DNA from: Burkholderiales bacterium
GTDB lineage: Bacteria; Pseudomonadota; Gammaproteobacteria; Burkholderiales; Burkholderiaceae_C
Assembly: GCA_016219375.1 (NCBI GenBank)
Contig: JACRNC010000003.1
Location: 186,001 to 250,000, forward strand
Direction: 5' to 3'
Length of the DNA stretch: 64,000 bases
Below are positions 10,012 to 19,360 of this stretch, piece by piece. Every line of letters begins with the position of its first letter. The first letter of the stretch is position 1. The position numbers and the translations under genes were made by a program. The notes beneath the pieces are model-generated. The model saw only the letters and a program-made list of their open reading frames with translations. It was not told where the DNA came from and searched no databases.

Positions 10012-11208
10012 ATGCCCGCACCGCTGATGCCCCATGTCATGCCCACCTACGGCCGCCTGCCGTTCGCGCTGTCGCATGGCCGAGGCTCCCGCGTGTGGGA
10101 TACCGATGGCAAGGAATACCTCGACGCCCTGGCCGGCATTGCGGTCAACACCCTGGGCCATGCGCACCCCAAGCTGGTCGCCGCGCTGCAGGACCAGATC
10201 GGCAAGCTGATCCACTGCGGCAACTACTACCAAGTGCCGTTGCAGGAGGGGCTGGCCACGCTGCTGGTCGAGCGCTCGGGCCTGACCAACGCCTTCTTCT
10301 GCAACTCCGGCCTGGAGGCCAACGAGGCGGCACTGAAGATCGCCCGCAAGTACGGGCACGACCAGGGCATCGACCTGCCGGAGATCGTGGTCTATGAAAA
10401 GGCCTTCCACGGCCGCTCCATCGCCACGCTGTCGGCCACCGGCAATCCCAAGGTGCAGCAGGGCTTCGAGCCGCTGGTGCCGGGCTTCGTGCGCGTGCCG
10501 ATGAACGACCTGGCCGCGCTGCAGGAGGTGGCCCGCAGCCGGCCCAAGGTGGTGGCCGTGTTCCTGGAAACCATCCAGGGCGAAGGCGGCATCAACCCCG
10601 CGCGCAATGACTACCTGCAGGCCGTGCGCAAGCTGTGCGACGACAAGGGCTGGCTCCTGATGCTCGACGAGGTGCAGTGCGGCATCGGCCGCACCGGCAA
10701 GTGGTTCGCGCACCAGTGGGCCGGCATCCAGCCGGACGTCATGCCGCTGGCCAAGGGCCTGGGCTCCGGCGTGCCGGTGGGCGCGGTGGTCTGCGGGCCG
10801 AAGGCGGCCCATGTGCTGCAGCCGGGCAACCACGGCACCACCTTCGGCGGCAACCCGCTGGCCATGCGCGCCGGCGTGGAGACGATCCGCATCATGGAAG
10901 AAGACGGCCTGCTGGGGAATGCCGCGCGCATCGGCGGCCTGCTCAAGGCGGGCCTGCAGCGTGAGCTGGGCGGCCTGCCCGGGGTGGTGGACATCCGCGG
11001 CGAGGGCCTGATGCTGGGCGTGGAGCTCGACCGCCCCTGCGGCCAGCTGCTCGGCCAGGCGGCCGAGGCCGGCCTGCTGCTGAGCGTGACGGCCGACAAG
11101 GTCATCCGCCTGGTGCCGCCGCTGATCTTCAGCGAGGCCGACGTGGCCGAGACGCTGCGCATCCTGGTGCCGCTGGTCAAGCAGGCGCTGGCCGCTCCCG
11201 CCGCATGA
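10012..11208 (+). CDS. argD: acetylornithine aminotransferase
   Basis: 398 residues from ATG 10012. It is a PLP enzyme converting N-acetylglutamate semialdehyde and glutamate to N-acetylornithine in arginine synthesis (often also serving as succinyl-DAP aminotransferase). 'FFCNSGLEANEAALKIARKY' binds PLP, 'LDEVQCGIGRTGKWFAHQ' holds the conserved Asp, and the Schiff-base lysine is K248 in 'MPLAKGLGSGVPVGAVV'. The stop TGA overlaps an ATG (11205) in the argF frame, an ATGA arrangement consistent with translational coupling. Confidence 0.95.
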   Translation: MPAPLMPHVMPTYGRLPFALSHGRGSRVWDTDGKEYLDALAGIAVNTLGHAHPKLVAALQDQIGKLIHCGNYYQVPLQEGLATLLVERSGLTNAFFCNSGLEANEAALKIARKYGHDQGIDLPEIVVYEKAFHGRSIATLSATGNPKVQQGFEPLVPGFVRVPMNDLAALQEVARSRPKVVAVFLETIQGEGGINPARNDYLQAVRKLCDDKGWLLMLDEVQCGIGRTGKWFAHQWAGIQPDVMPLAKGLGSGVPVGAVVCGPKAAHVLQPGNHGTTFGGNPLAMRAGVETIRIMEEDGLLGNAARIGGLLKAGLQRELGGLPGVVDIRGEGLMLGVELDRPCGQLLGQAAEAGLLLSVTADKVIRLVPPLIFSEADVAETLRILVPLVKQALAAPAA

Positions 11209-11216
11209 GGGGCCCC

Positions 11217-12182
11217 ATGAAGCCCGGGATGAGCCTGATGAAGCACTACCTGCAGTTCAAGGACCTGCGCGCCGAGGAGTACGCCTACCTCTTCGAGCGC
11301 ACGCGCGAGATCAAGCGGCGCTTCAAGAACTACGAGAAGTACACGCCGCTGTCCGACCGCACGCTGGCCATGATCTTCGAGAAGGCCTCCACGCGCACGC
11401 GGGTGAGCTTCGAGGCCGGCATGTACCAGATGGGCGGCTCGGTGGTGCACCTGACCACCGGCGACAGCCAGCTCGGCCGCGCCGAGCCCATAGAGGACAG
11501 CGCCCGGGTCATCTCGCGCATGGTCGACATCGTGATGATCCGCACCTATGAGCAGGACAAGCTGGAGCGTTTTGCCGCGCACTCGCGCGTGCCGGTCATC
11601 AACGGCCTGACCAACGAGTTCCACCCCTGCCAGATCCTGGCGGATCTGTTCACCTACCTGGAGCATCGCGGCTCGCTGGGCCCCGCCGGCGTGGACATCG
11701 GCTGCCTCAGGGGCAAGACGGTGGCCTGGGTGGGCGACGGCAACAACATGGCCAACACCTGGCTGCAGGCCGCCGAGATCCTGGGCTTCACCGTGCACGT
11801 GAGCACACCCAGCGGCTACGAGATCGACCCGGCCGTGGCCGGCATCCGCTCCACCGGCTGCTACAAGGTCTTCGCCGACCCGATGGACGCCTGCCGCGGT
11901 GCCGACCTGGTCACCACCGACGTGTGGACCAGCATGGGCTTCGAGGCCGAGAACGAGGCCCGCAAGCAGGCGTTTGCCGACTGGTGCGTGGACGCCGAGA
12001 TGATGGCCGTGGCCCGCCCCGACGCCCTCTTCATGCACTGCCTGCCCGCCCACCGCGGCGAGGAGGTCACCGCCGAGGTCATCGACGGCCCGCAGTCGGT
12101 CGTCTGGGACGAAGCGGAGAACCGCATGCACGTGCAGAAGGCGTTGATGGAGTACCTGCTGCTGGGGCGGATCGGGCGGTAG
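11217..12182 (+). CDS. argF: ornithine carbamoyltransferase
   Basis: About 321 residues. It joins carbamoyl phosphate and ornithine to citrulline. Visible motifs are the carbamoyl-phosphate loop 'FEKASTRTRVSFEAGMYQMG', the ornithine site 'TNEFHPCQILADL' and the catalytic 'FMHCLPAHRGEEV'. Candidate starts are ATG 11205 (overlapping the argD stop), 11217 and 11238; 11217 has a 'gagggg' ribosome site at good spacing. It follows argD as part of an arginine operon. Confidence 0.95.
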   Translation: MKPGMSLMKHYLQFKDLRAEEYAYLFERTREIKRRFKNYEKYTPLSDRTLAMIFEKASTRTRVSFEAGMYQMGGSVVHLTTGDSQLGRAEPIEDSARVISRMVDIVMIRTYEQDKLERFAAHSRVPVINGLTNEFHPCQILADLFTYLEHRGSLGPAGVDIGCLRGKTVAWVGDGNNMANTWLQAAEILGFTVHVSTPSGYEIDPAVAGIRSTGCYKVFADPMDACRGADLVTTDVWTSMGFEAENEARKQAFADWCVDAEMMAVARPDALFMHCLPAHRGEEVTAEVIDGPQSVVWDEAENRMHVQKALMEYLLLGRIGR

Positions 12183-12345
12183 GAGCCGGCGCCGGGCCGG
12201 GAAAGGCGACCTCGATTGCGGAAAGCCTCACGCGGCTGGAGATGTGGAGCCGCCGTCGAGGGCGAGGGCTTCGCCGCACGCCTGCGCCGGGGGCTGCAGC
12301 GCAGAGGAAGCTTGATCCTTCGCAAACCGGCACAGCCCCAGGCTT

Positions 12346-12364
12346 GCAATCGCGAATGATTATC
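12346..12364 (+). promoter_or_regulatory. Fur-box-like operator upstream of tonB
   Basis: The 19 bases ending in 'aatgattatc' match the palindromic Fur consensus at 12 of 19 positions by eye, with the right half nearly perfect. The site lies 116 bases before the tonB start in an AT-rich patch of an otherwise GC-rich 297-base gap. Iron control of tonB-exbB-exbD is the expected biology. Confidence 0.55.
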
Positions 12365-12479
12365 AACTACAGTCGGCGCCTCGGGACTTCCCTTGAAGGC
12401 CGGCTGCAGATGCGGTTGGGCTGACATCGGGTCCCTTGCGCCGGGCATCGCCGTTGCCTTGCGCTCGCCGCTGCTGACC

Positions 12480-13214
12480 ATGTCTTCCGAAGCCTTTCCT
12501 GCCCTAGCCGCCGGCTTGCGCCCCGGCCCTGCGCGCGATGCGTTGCCGCCTGCCCTGCGCTGGGGCTTGCGCGCCGGCGTGGTGCTGGCGCACGTGGGCG
12601 TGGTCTGGGCGTTGCTGCAGGTGCAGACCGTGCGCGAGACGGTGGGCGAGGTGGCGCCGATCATGGTGGACTGGATCGCACCGCCGCAGCCCGAGGCCGC
12701 GCCGCAGCCGGCGCCTGCGCCCGTGGTGCGGCCCCAGGCCCGCACCGTGGTGCAGCCTCAGCCGCGCCCTCAGGTGATAGCTGCACCGCCCGCGCCCGCA
12801 GCCGAGCGCCCGGCGTTTGTCGCACCGGCGCCCGAGCCCGCGCCGCCGGCCGATCCGGTGCCCGCGCAGGCGGCCGCTGCCGCCACGCCGGGCCCGCCTG
12901 CGCCGCCGGCTGCACCGGCCGGCCCGCGCAACATCCCCTCGTCGGCGGTGCGTTACCTGGTCCGCCCGCCGGTGGTCTATCCGCCCCGCTCGCAGGACCT
13001 GGGCGAATCCGGCAGCGTGATGCTGCGCGTGCTGATCGACGAGCGCGGCCAGCCGCGCGAGGTGACGGTGCAGAAGTCATCCGGCTTCGCGCGCCTGGAC
13101 CAAGCGGCCGTGGAGGCCATGCGCCGGGCGCGCTTTCAGCCCTATAGCGAAAACGGCGTGGCGCTGCCCGTGTGGGCGCCGGCCGAGATCAAGTTCGAAC
13201 CTCCTCAGGAATGA
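12480..13214 (+). CDS. tonB: energy transducer TonB
   Basis: 244 residues from ATG 12480. TonB passes proton-motive energy from ExbB-ExbD to outer-membrane receptors for siderophores, haem or B12. There is one N-terminal membrane segment ('LRAGVVLAHVGVVWALLQV'), a long Pro/Ala/Gln-rich periplasm-spanning stretch (about residues 60-150), and a C-terminal TonB domain with 'PPVVYPPRSQDLGESGSVML' and 'LDQAAVEAMRRARFQP'. exbB follows after 3 bases. A Fur-box-like site lies upstream. Confidence 0.93.
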   Translation: MSSEAFPALAAGLRPGPARDALPPALRWGLRAGVVLAHVGVVWALLQVQTVRETVGEVAPIMVDWIAPPQPEAAPQPAPAPVVRPQARTVVQPQPRPQVIAAPPAPAAERPAFVAPAPEPAPPADPVPAQAAAAATPGPPAPPAAPAGPRNIPSSAVRYLVRPPVVYPPRSQDLGESGSVMLRVLIDERGQPREVTVQKSSGFARLDQAAVEAMRRARFQPYSENGVALPVWAPAEIKFEPPQE

Positions 13215-13217
13215 CTC

Positions 13218-14081
13218 ATGAGCACGATCGCTGAACCCGCGCTGCAGGTGGCCCAGGCGGCCGCTGACACCGGCGCCCCGCTGGGCGCGGCGCACCAGGC
13301 CGCGGTGCAGACGGCCACGCAGGCCACCTCGATGGGCTTTGGCCACTTCATCGGCCAGAGCGATGTGGTGGGCAAGACGCTGCTGGGCATCCTGGTCGTC
13401 ATGTCGGCCGTGTCGTGGTACTTGATCGTGATGAAGGGCGTCACGTCCTGGGTGCGCGCGCGGCGCAGCAAGGCCTTCCTGCATCACTTCTGGAATGCCA
13501 CGTCGCTGGAGGCGGTGCAGCACGAGCTGGCCACCCACGGCGCCCACGATCCGTTCAGCCACCTGACGGCGCATGCCATGCATGCGCGCGCCCACCATGC
13601 CCGCTACGGCGCGGCCAAGCTGGAGGAAGCCGGCAGCGCGCAGGATTTCCTCACCCGCACCATCAAGAAGGTGCTGGACGAGGAGACGATGCGGCTGGAG
13701 AGCGGCCTGACCGTGCTGGCCACCATCGGCGCCACGGCGCCCTTCGTCGGCCTGTTCGGCACCGTCTGGGGCGTCTACCACGCGCTGGTGTCCATCGGCA
13801 TGAGCGGCGCCGGCACGCTGGACAAGGTGGCCGGCCCGGTGGGCGAGGCGCTGATCATGACCGGCATCGGCCTGGCCGTGGCCATCCCCGCCGTGATGGC
13901 CTACAACTGGCTGGCGCGCAGCAACCGGGTGCTCACCGCGCGGCTGGATGCCTTCGCCTACGAGCTCTTCACCTTCCTGTCGATGGGCCAGCCCCTGGGC
14001 GCGGCCCGCACGCCGGCCCCGGCACCCGAGGGCGACCGCGTGCGCTCCATCACCCCGGGCCGCGCCGGCCAGGCCGCGTAA
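13218..14081 (+). CDS. exbB: biopolymer transport protein ExbB
   Basis: 287 residues, MotA/TolQ/ExbB family. It forms the pentameric inner-membrane proton channel around ExbD. Membrane segments are near residues 50-70 ('LLGILVVMSAVSWYLIVMKG'), 170-195 ('IGATAPFVGLFGTVWGVYHA') and 210-235 ('EALIMTGIGLAVAIPAVMAY'), the last two carrying the family motifs. It starts 3 bases after tonB and is followed 12 bases later by exbD. Confidence 0.94.
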   Translation: MSTIAEPALQVAQAAADTGAPLGAAHQAAVQTATQATSMGFGHFIGQSDVVGKTLLGILVVMSAVSWYLIVMKGVTSWVRARRSKAFLHHFWNATSLEAVQHELATHGAHDPFSHLTAHAMHARAHHARYGAAKLEEAGSAQDFLTRTIKKVLDEETMRLESGLTVLATIGATAPFVGLFGTVWGVYHALVSIGMSGAGTLDKVAGPVGEALIMTGIGLAVAIPAVMAYNWLARSNRVLTARLDAFAYELFTFLSMGQPLGAARTPAPAPEGDRVRSITPGRAGQAA

Positions 14082-14093
14082 GGGAGCGACGTC

Positions 14094-14519
14094 ATGGCCT
14101 TCGCCAGCTTCGACAACAAGGCGGCCAACGCGCCGGTGTCGGAGATCAACATGGTGCCGCTCATCGACGTGATGCTGGTGCTGCTGGTGATCTTCATCGT
14201 GACCGCGCCGCTGCTGACCAACGCGGTCAAGCTGGAGCTGCCGCGCGCCGCAGCCCCGGTCAACCAGGCCAAGGCGGACAAGATCGAGTTCGCCATCGAC
14301 GCCAGCGGCCAGCGCTTCTGGAACGGCGAGCCGGTCTCGCGCGAGGAGGCGGCCCGCCGCTTCGACGCCGAGAGCAAGCGCCAGCCGCAGCCCGAGGTGC
14401 ACCTCAAGGCCGACGAGGCCGTGGCCTACCGCCACGTGGCCGAGACGCTGGCCGATGCGTCCCGCGTGGGGCTGACCAAGATCGGCTTCATCAGCCGACA
14501 GCCGGAACAAGGGCGCTGA
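14094..14519 (+). CDS. exbD: biopolymer transport protein ExbD
   Basis: 141 residues, single membrane span with the essential membrane aspartate D25 in 'NMVPLIDVMLVLLVIFIVTA'. The periplasmic domain ('KADKIEFAIDASGQRFWNGE', 'VHLKADEAVAYRHVAETLAD') fits ExbD/TolR. It couples proton flow to TonB. Last gene of tonB-exbB-exbD; the ChaN-like gene 98 bases downstream probably belongs to the same iron theme. Confidence 0.95.
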   Translation: MAFASFDNKAANAPVSEINMVPLIDVMLVLLVIFIVTAPLLTNAVKLELPRAAAPVNQAKADKIEFAIDASGQRFWNGEPVSREEAARRFDAESKRQPQPEVHLKADEAVAYRHVAETLADASRVGLTKIGFISRQPEQGR

Positions 14520-14617
14520 GCGGCCGGGGGCCTTCGAGCCCCGCGACGCCGTGCGCTGTCGCGGCCCGGGCCATAGGCCGGCATGATGGCGCTCCGACGA
14601 CCCTTCGCGCCGCCGTC

Positions 14618-15715
14618 ATGCCGCACATCGCCACCCGCCCCGGCTTGCTGCCGGGCTGCTCTCTCAACTTCGCCTTCGCCTTTGTCTTGCGCAAGGCCTG
14701 CCCAACCGTCGTGGCGGGCGGATGGTGGCGCGTTGTGGGCGTCGCCGTGTGGCTCGGTTTGCTGCTTGCGGTGGCGCCGTTCGCCACGGCCCAGGGCGTG
14801 GGCGCGCCACCTGCGCCCGTGGATGCCGGCCCGTCCACCGCCCCGCTGGCGCTGCTGATCGGCGAGCAGCACGACCAGCCCGACCACCAGCGGCAGGCGG
14901 CTGCGCTGGTGAGCGATCTGGCGGCCCAGGGGCGGCTGCATGCGCTGGTCCTGGAGATGGCGCAGCAAGGCGCATCCACCGCGGGGCTGCCGCGCGAGGC
15001 CAGCGAGGCGCAGGTCCGCGCGGCACTGCAATGGGACGACTTTGCCTGGCCCTGGGCCCGCTACCGCGAGCTGGTGCTGGCCGCTGTGCGCGCCGGCGTG
15101 CCGGTGTGGGGTGCCAACCTGCCGCGCTCGGCGCTCAAGGAGGCCCAGGCCGACGCGCGCTGGGATGCGGCCATCCCGGCCGAGGCCTGGTCCCGGCTGC
15201 GCGATGCGGTGCGCGAAGGCCATTGCGGCCTGGTGCCCGATGAGCTCCTCGGCCCGCTGGTGCGCATGCAGATCGCGCGGGATCGCAGCCTGGCGCAGGG
15301 CATGGCACAGCAACTGGCCTCGTCACCGCCGGCGCGCATCACCGTGCTGCATGCCGGCGCCGTGCATGCCGCCCGCCGCACGGGCGTGCCGCTGCATCTG
15401 GCTGAGCTCGCGCCCGCGTTTCCGGTGCGCACGCTGGCCGTCGGCCCGGACCGATCACCCGCGGACTTCGACGAACGCCGGCCCGCCCGCGAGGATCCCC
15501 AGGCGGATCACTGCGCGGCGCTGCGTGAGCGCGGCATGCCGCTGCCCGGGCGCGCCGGGGCGGCCAGTGCCGCCGGAGCAGCCTCCGCCGCGGATCGCCC
15601 GCCCGCAGTCGGCGCGCCGCGTCCTGCCGCGGGTGCCGATGGCACTCAAGCGGCACCAGCCGGCGGCGGGTCGGGCGATCGTCCGGCGTCGGCCGCCTCC
15701 TCTGCGCGGCCCTGA
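14618..15715 (+). CDS. ChaN-like haem-binding (lipo)protein family
   Basis: 365 residues from ATG 14618. A hydrophobic export signal around residues 35-60 ends near 'PFATAQG'. The core holds 'LLIGEQHDQPDHQRQAAALV', 'ALVLEMAQQG' and 'ITVLHAGAVHAA', matching the ChaN/DUF399 fold, whose prototype is an iron-regulated haem-binding protein of Campylobacter. The last ~80 residues are Ala/Pro/Gly-rich and look unstructured. Placement right after tonB-exbBD supports a role in haem/iron handling. The frame is open far upstream by chance, overlapping exbB and exbD. Confidence 0.78.
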   Translation: MPHIATRPGLLPGCSLNFAFAFVLRKACPTVVAGGWWRVVGVAVWLGLLLAVAPFATAQGVGAPPAPVDAGPSTAPLALLIGEQHDQPDHQRQAAALVSDLAAQGRLHALVLEMAQQGASTAGLPREASEAQVRAALQWDDFAWPWARYRELVLAAVRAGVPVWGANLPRSALKEAQADARWDAAIPAEAWSRLRDAVREGHCGLVPDELLGPLVRMQIARDRSLAQGMAQQLASSPPARITVLHAGAVHAARRTGVPLHLAELAPAFPVRTLAVGPDRSPADFDERRPAREDPQADHCAALRERGMPLPGRAGAASAAGAASAADRPPAVGAPRPAAGADGTQAAPAGGGSGDRPASAASSARP

Positions 15716-15896
15716 GCGGCGGCCGTCGCATCTTCGGGTGCGGCACGGCGCAAGGTAGCCTGGGGGGCGGCCAGGCTCGCGGCGCGGCCATGCCGGGCTT
15801 GCGCCCGTGCGCACGGCGGCCCGGGCGGCAAGGGCGCCGGCGTGCGGCACCGCCTTCGTTCAACCGCGTGGGCCGGGCAGGGCAGGTCTGCTTACC

Positions 15897-17090
15897 ATGC
15901 CGGCCATGCATGCCCCCACGCCCCCTGCCGCCTGCGGCCCGCTCGCCGGCCTCAAGGTTCTCGAACTCGGCCAGCTCATCGCCGGCCCGTTCGCGGCCAA
16001 GACGCTCGCCGACTTCGGCGCCGACGTCATCAAGGTCGAGCCGCCAGGGCAGGGCGACCCGCTGCGCCAGTGGCGCATGCTGCACAACGGCACCAGCGTG
16101 TGGTGGCAGGTGCAGAGCCGCAACAAGAAAAGCGTGGTGCTCGACCTGCGCCAGCCGGCCGACCGCGAAGTCGTGCAGGGACTCATCGACGAGGCCGACG
16201 TGCTGATCGAGAACTTCAAGCCCGGCGTGATGGAGGCCTGGGGCTTCGCGCCGGATGCGCTGCTCGCCCGCAACCCGGGCCTGGTGATGCTGCGCATCAG
16301 CGGCTTCGGCCAGACCGGCCCCTATCGCGACCGCCCGGGTTTCGCCGTCGTCGCCGAGGCGATGGGCGGCCTGCGCCACCTCACCGGCGAGCCCGGCCGC
16401 GTGCCGGTGCGCTGCGGCGTCAGCCTGGGCGACACCCTGGCCGCGCTGCACGGCGTCATCGGCGTGCTGCTGGCCCTGCAGCACCGCCAGCGCACCGTCA
16501 GCGCAGGCAAGCCCAAGGGCGAAGGGCAGGTGGTGGACGTGGCCCTTTACGAGGCCGTCTTCAACTGCATGGAAAGCCTGCTGCCCGAGTACGCCGCCTT
16601 CGGCGCCATCCGCCAGCCCGCCGGCTCGGCGCTGCCCGGCATCGCCCCGAGCAACGCCTACCGCTGCGCCGACGGCCAGGTCGTCATCGGTGGCAACGGC
16701 GACTCCATCTTCAAGCGCCTGATGGCCGCCATCGGCCGCGAAGACCTGGCTGCCGACCCCGGCCTGGCCACCAACGCAGGCCGCGTGCCGCGCGTGGACG
16801 AGATCGACGCGGCCATCACCGCCTGGACGGTGCAGCGCACCGTGGGCGACGTGCTCCAGGCCTTGCAGGCCGCCAACGTCCCCGTCGGCCGCATCTACAC
16901 CGCCCGCGACATCGCCGAAGACCCGCACTACCGCGCCCGGGACATGCTGCTGGACATCACCACGGAAGACGGCCTGGAGTTGTTGGTGCCAGGCATCGTG
17001 CCCAAGCTCTCGGCGTCGCCGGGCGGCATCTCGCGGCTCGCGCCCAGGCTGGGGCAGGATCAGGAGCAACTCCCGCGGCCGGCCGGCTGA
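15897..17090 (+). CDS. class III CoA-transferase (CaiB/BaiF family)
   Basis: 397 residues from ATG 15897. The family moves CoA between carboxylic acids through an aspartyl-CoA intermediate. 'GPLAGLKVLELGQLIAGPFA', 'FGADVIKVEPPGQGDPLRQW', 'ENFKPGVMEAWG' and 'LRISGFGQTGPYRDRPGF' are typical; the catalytic Asp is probably in 'GVSLGDTLAALHG'. The substrate cannot be told from sequence. It is a single gene between the ChaN-like gene and an MFS-acyltransferase fusion. Confidence 0.88.
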   Translation: MPAMHAPTPPAACGPLAGLKVLELGQLIAGPFAAKTLADFGADVIKVEPPGQGDPLRQWRMLHNGTSVWWQVQSRNKKSVVLDLRQPADREVVQGLIDEADVLIENFKPGVMEAWGFAPDALLARNPGLVMLRISGFGQTGPYRDRPGFAVVAEAMGGLRHLTGEPGRVPVRCGVSLGDTLAALHGVIGVLLALQHRQRTVSAGKPKGEGQVVDVALYEAVFNCMESLLPEYAAFGAIRQPAGSALPGIAPSNAYRCADGQVVIGGNGDSIFKRLMAAIGREDLAADPGLATNAGRVPRVDEIDAAITAWTVQRTVGDVLQALQAANVPVGRIYTARDIAEDPHYRARDMLLDITTEDGLELLVPGIVPKLSASPGGISRLAPRLGQDQEQLPRPAG

Positions 17091-17187
17091 CGGGCCGAGG
17101 CGTTCTCCTTCTTCGGGGTGGTCTCGTGGTGCGGGGCAGGCGCAGCTCCTACAGTGCGCGCTCCCTTCCAACTCCAGGAGCCCGGCC

Positions 17188-19104
17188 TTGAGCCGCCACC
17201 AGACCGCCGCAGCGCCGCACGCCACGCCCAACCAGTTCGCCCTGCTTGCCCAGCGCCGCTACGCGCCCTTCTTCTGGGCCATGTTCCTCGGCTCGGGCAA
17301 CGACAATCTCTTCAAGTTCGCCTTCACGGTGCTGGTCACCTACCAGCTGCAGGTCAGCTGGCTGCCGGCCTCATTGGCGGGCGCGGCGATCGGGGCGGTG
17401 TTCATCGTGCCGTTCGTGCTGTTCTCGGCCACCAGCGGCCAGCTGGCCGACAAGCTGGACAAGGCGGCGATCGTGCGCGCCACCAAGTGGCTGGAGATCG
17501 GCGTCATGCTCTTGGCCGCCTGGGGCTTCCATGAGCGCAACGTGCCGGCGCTGCTGGGCTGCGTCTTCCTGATGGGGCTGCACTCCACGCTGGTCGGCCC
17601 CGTCAAGTACGCCTACCTGCCGCAGCACTTGAGCGAGCAGGAGCTCACCGGTGGCAACGGCATGATGGAGATGGGCACCTTCGTGGCCATCCTGCTGGGC
17701 AACATGGCCGGCGGGCTGCTGGTCGCCGTGCCGCAGACCGGCGTCTACTGGACGGCGCTTGCCTGCCTGGCAGTGGCCGTGCTCGGCCGCGTGGCCGCCC
17801 AGTTCGTGCCCCGATCGCCGTCCTATGAGCCCGGGTTGCGGATCAACTGGAACCCGGTCACCGAGACCTGGCGCAACCTGCGCCTGGCGCGCCAGAACCT
17901 CACCGTCTTCCGCTCGCTGCTGGGCATCTCGTGGATGTGGTTCTTCGGCGCGATCTTCCTCGCGCAGTTCCCGGCCTTTGCCAAGGACGTGCTGCACGGC
18001 GACGAGCAGGTCGCCTCGCTGCTGCTGGTGGTGTTCTCCATCGGCATCGCCATCGGCGCGCTGCTGTGCGAGTCGCTTTCCCACCGCCACGTCGAGATCG
18101 GCCTGGTGCCCTTCGGTGCGATCGGCATGAGCATCTTCGCCATCGACCTCTATTTCGCCACCCGCGGCCTGCCGCCCGGGGGCCTGAGCACGCTGAGCCA
18201 GTTCGTCGCCCAGCCGGCGCACTGGCGCGTGCTGGCCGATCTGGCACTGCTGGCGCTCTTCGCCGGCCTCTACAGCGTGCCCATGTACGCGCTGATCCAG
18301 CTGCGCTCACAGCCCACGCACCGTGCCCGCATCATCGCCGCCAACAACATCCTCAACGCGCTCTTCATCGTCGTCAGTGCCGGCCTGGTGGCCCTGATGC
18401 TGAGCCTGGGCTGGACCATCCCGCAGCAATTCCTGGCCATCGGCATCCTCAACGCCGTGGTCGCCGGCTACATCTTCACGCTGGTGCCCGAGTACCTGCT
18501 GCGCTTCGTCATCCTGATCCTGTCGCGCTTCGTCTACCGCATCCGCGTGCGCGGCGACGAGCACATCCCGGTGGACGGCGCCGCCATCCTCGTGTGCAAC
18601 CACGTCAGCTTCGTCGACGCCGTGCTGCTGGGCGTACTCAGCCCCCGGCCGCCGGTGTTCCTGATGGACCACCGCATCTTCAAGTCGAAGCTGCTCGGCT
18701 GGTTCTTCCGCCTGGCCAAGGCTATCCCCATCGCCCCGCAGAAGGAAGACGCGCAGGCCTACGAACGCGCCTTCCAGCGCGCCGCAGAGGCGCTGCGCAA
18801 CGGCGATCTCGTCTGCCTCTTCCCCGAGGGCGGCATCACCCGCGACGGCACGCTGCAGCCGTTCAAGCCCGGGATCATGAAGATCCTCGCCGACCACCTG
18901 GTGCCCGTCATCCCGGCTGCGCTGCACAACCTGTGGGGCTCGTACTTTTCCCGCATCGATGGCGCCGCCATGAGCCGGCCTTTCCGCCGTGGCCTCTTCA
19001 ACCGGGTGGGCCTGGTCGTCGGCGCACCCATTGCGCCAGCGGATGTCACGCCCCAGGGGCTGCGAGACCGGGTGCAAGCGCTGTTGGACGAGCCGGCGCC
19101 CTGA
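17188..19104 (+). CDS. MFS transporter fused to PlsC-type 1-acyl-glycerophosphate acyltransferase
   Basis: 638 residues from TTG 17188, chosen for the AGGAG nine bases upstream. Residues ~1-430 are an LplT-like MFS transporter ('FFWAMFLGSGNDNLFKFAFT'). Residues ~445-638 are a PlsC acyltransferase with 'VCNHVSFVDAVLLG' (HX4D-type catalytic box) and 'CLFPEGGITRDG'. Such fusions import lyso-phospholipids and re-acylate them. Many relatives carry a third, C-terminal acyl-ACP synthetase domain; it is absent here and the downstream gap does not hold one. Codon use matches neighbours. Confidence 0.87.
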   Translation: MSRHQTAAAPHATPNQFALLAQRRYAPFFWAMFLGSGNDNLFKFAFTVLVTYQLQVSWLPASLAGAAIGAVFIVPFVLFSATSGQLADKLDKAAIVRATKWLEIGVMLLAAWGFHERNVPALLGCVFLMGLHSTLVGPVKYAYLPQHLSEQELTGGNGMMEMGTFVAILLGNMAGGLLVAVPQTGVYWTALACLAVAVLGRVAAQFVPRSPSYEPGLRINWNPVTETWRNLRLARQNLTVFRSLLGISWMWFFGAIFLAQFPAFAKDVLHGDEQVASLLLVVFSIGIAIGALLCESLSHRHVEIGLVPFGAIGMSIFAIDLYFATRGLPPGGLSTLSQFVAQPAHWRVLADLALLALFAGLYSVPMYALIQLRSQPTHRARIIAANNILNALFIVVSAGLVALMLSLGWTIPQQFLAIGILNAVVAGYIFTLVPEYLLRFVILILSRFVYRIRVRGDEHIPVDGAAILVCNHVSFVDAVLLGVLSPRPPVFLMDHRIFKSKLLGWFFRLAKAIPIAPQKEDAQAYERAFQRAAEALRNGDLVCLFPEGGITRDGTLQPFKPGIMKILADHLVPVIPAALHNLWGSYFSRIDGAAMSRPFRRGLFNRVGLVVGAPIAPADVTPQGLRDRVQALLDEPAP

Positions 19105-19360
19105 GGCAAAGGCGCACTGCGGGCCAATGCGGTACTGGATGCACAGTCGCCCCATCGGCCAGTGAGTTGCCGCCCCCTCGACCCGGGGGCGTGGCCAGGC
19201 TGCGCGGAACTGGTGCACGGAGCTGGCCTCCACAATCCCAGACCCTCACGTTCTCATCCGGCACACACATCGCCGCCCCGCGCGGCATTCCGGCGGCATC
19301 GACCGCATCCGCCCTCGCACAAGTCCGGCGAGGTGACCCACCCCACAGCGAGGGAGCCTC

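Noticed and set aside
14522-14545. GC-rich hairpin after exbD
   Set aside because: Stem is present but no T-rich tail follows, so a terminator call is not supported.
13415-14617. Long open frame on the plus strand overlapping exbB and exbD and running into the ChaN-like gene
   Set aside because: Its first 400 codons are Arg/Gly-rich out-of-frame translation of exbB and exbD; only the part from ATG 14618 looks like a protein.
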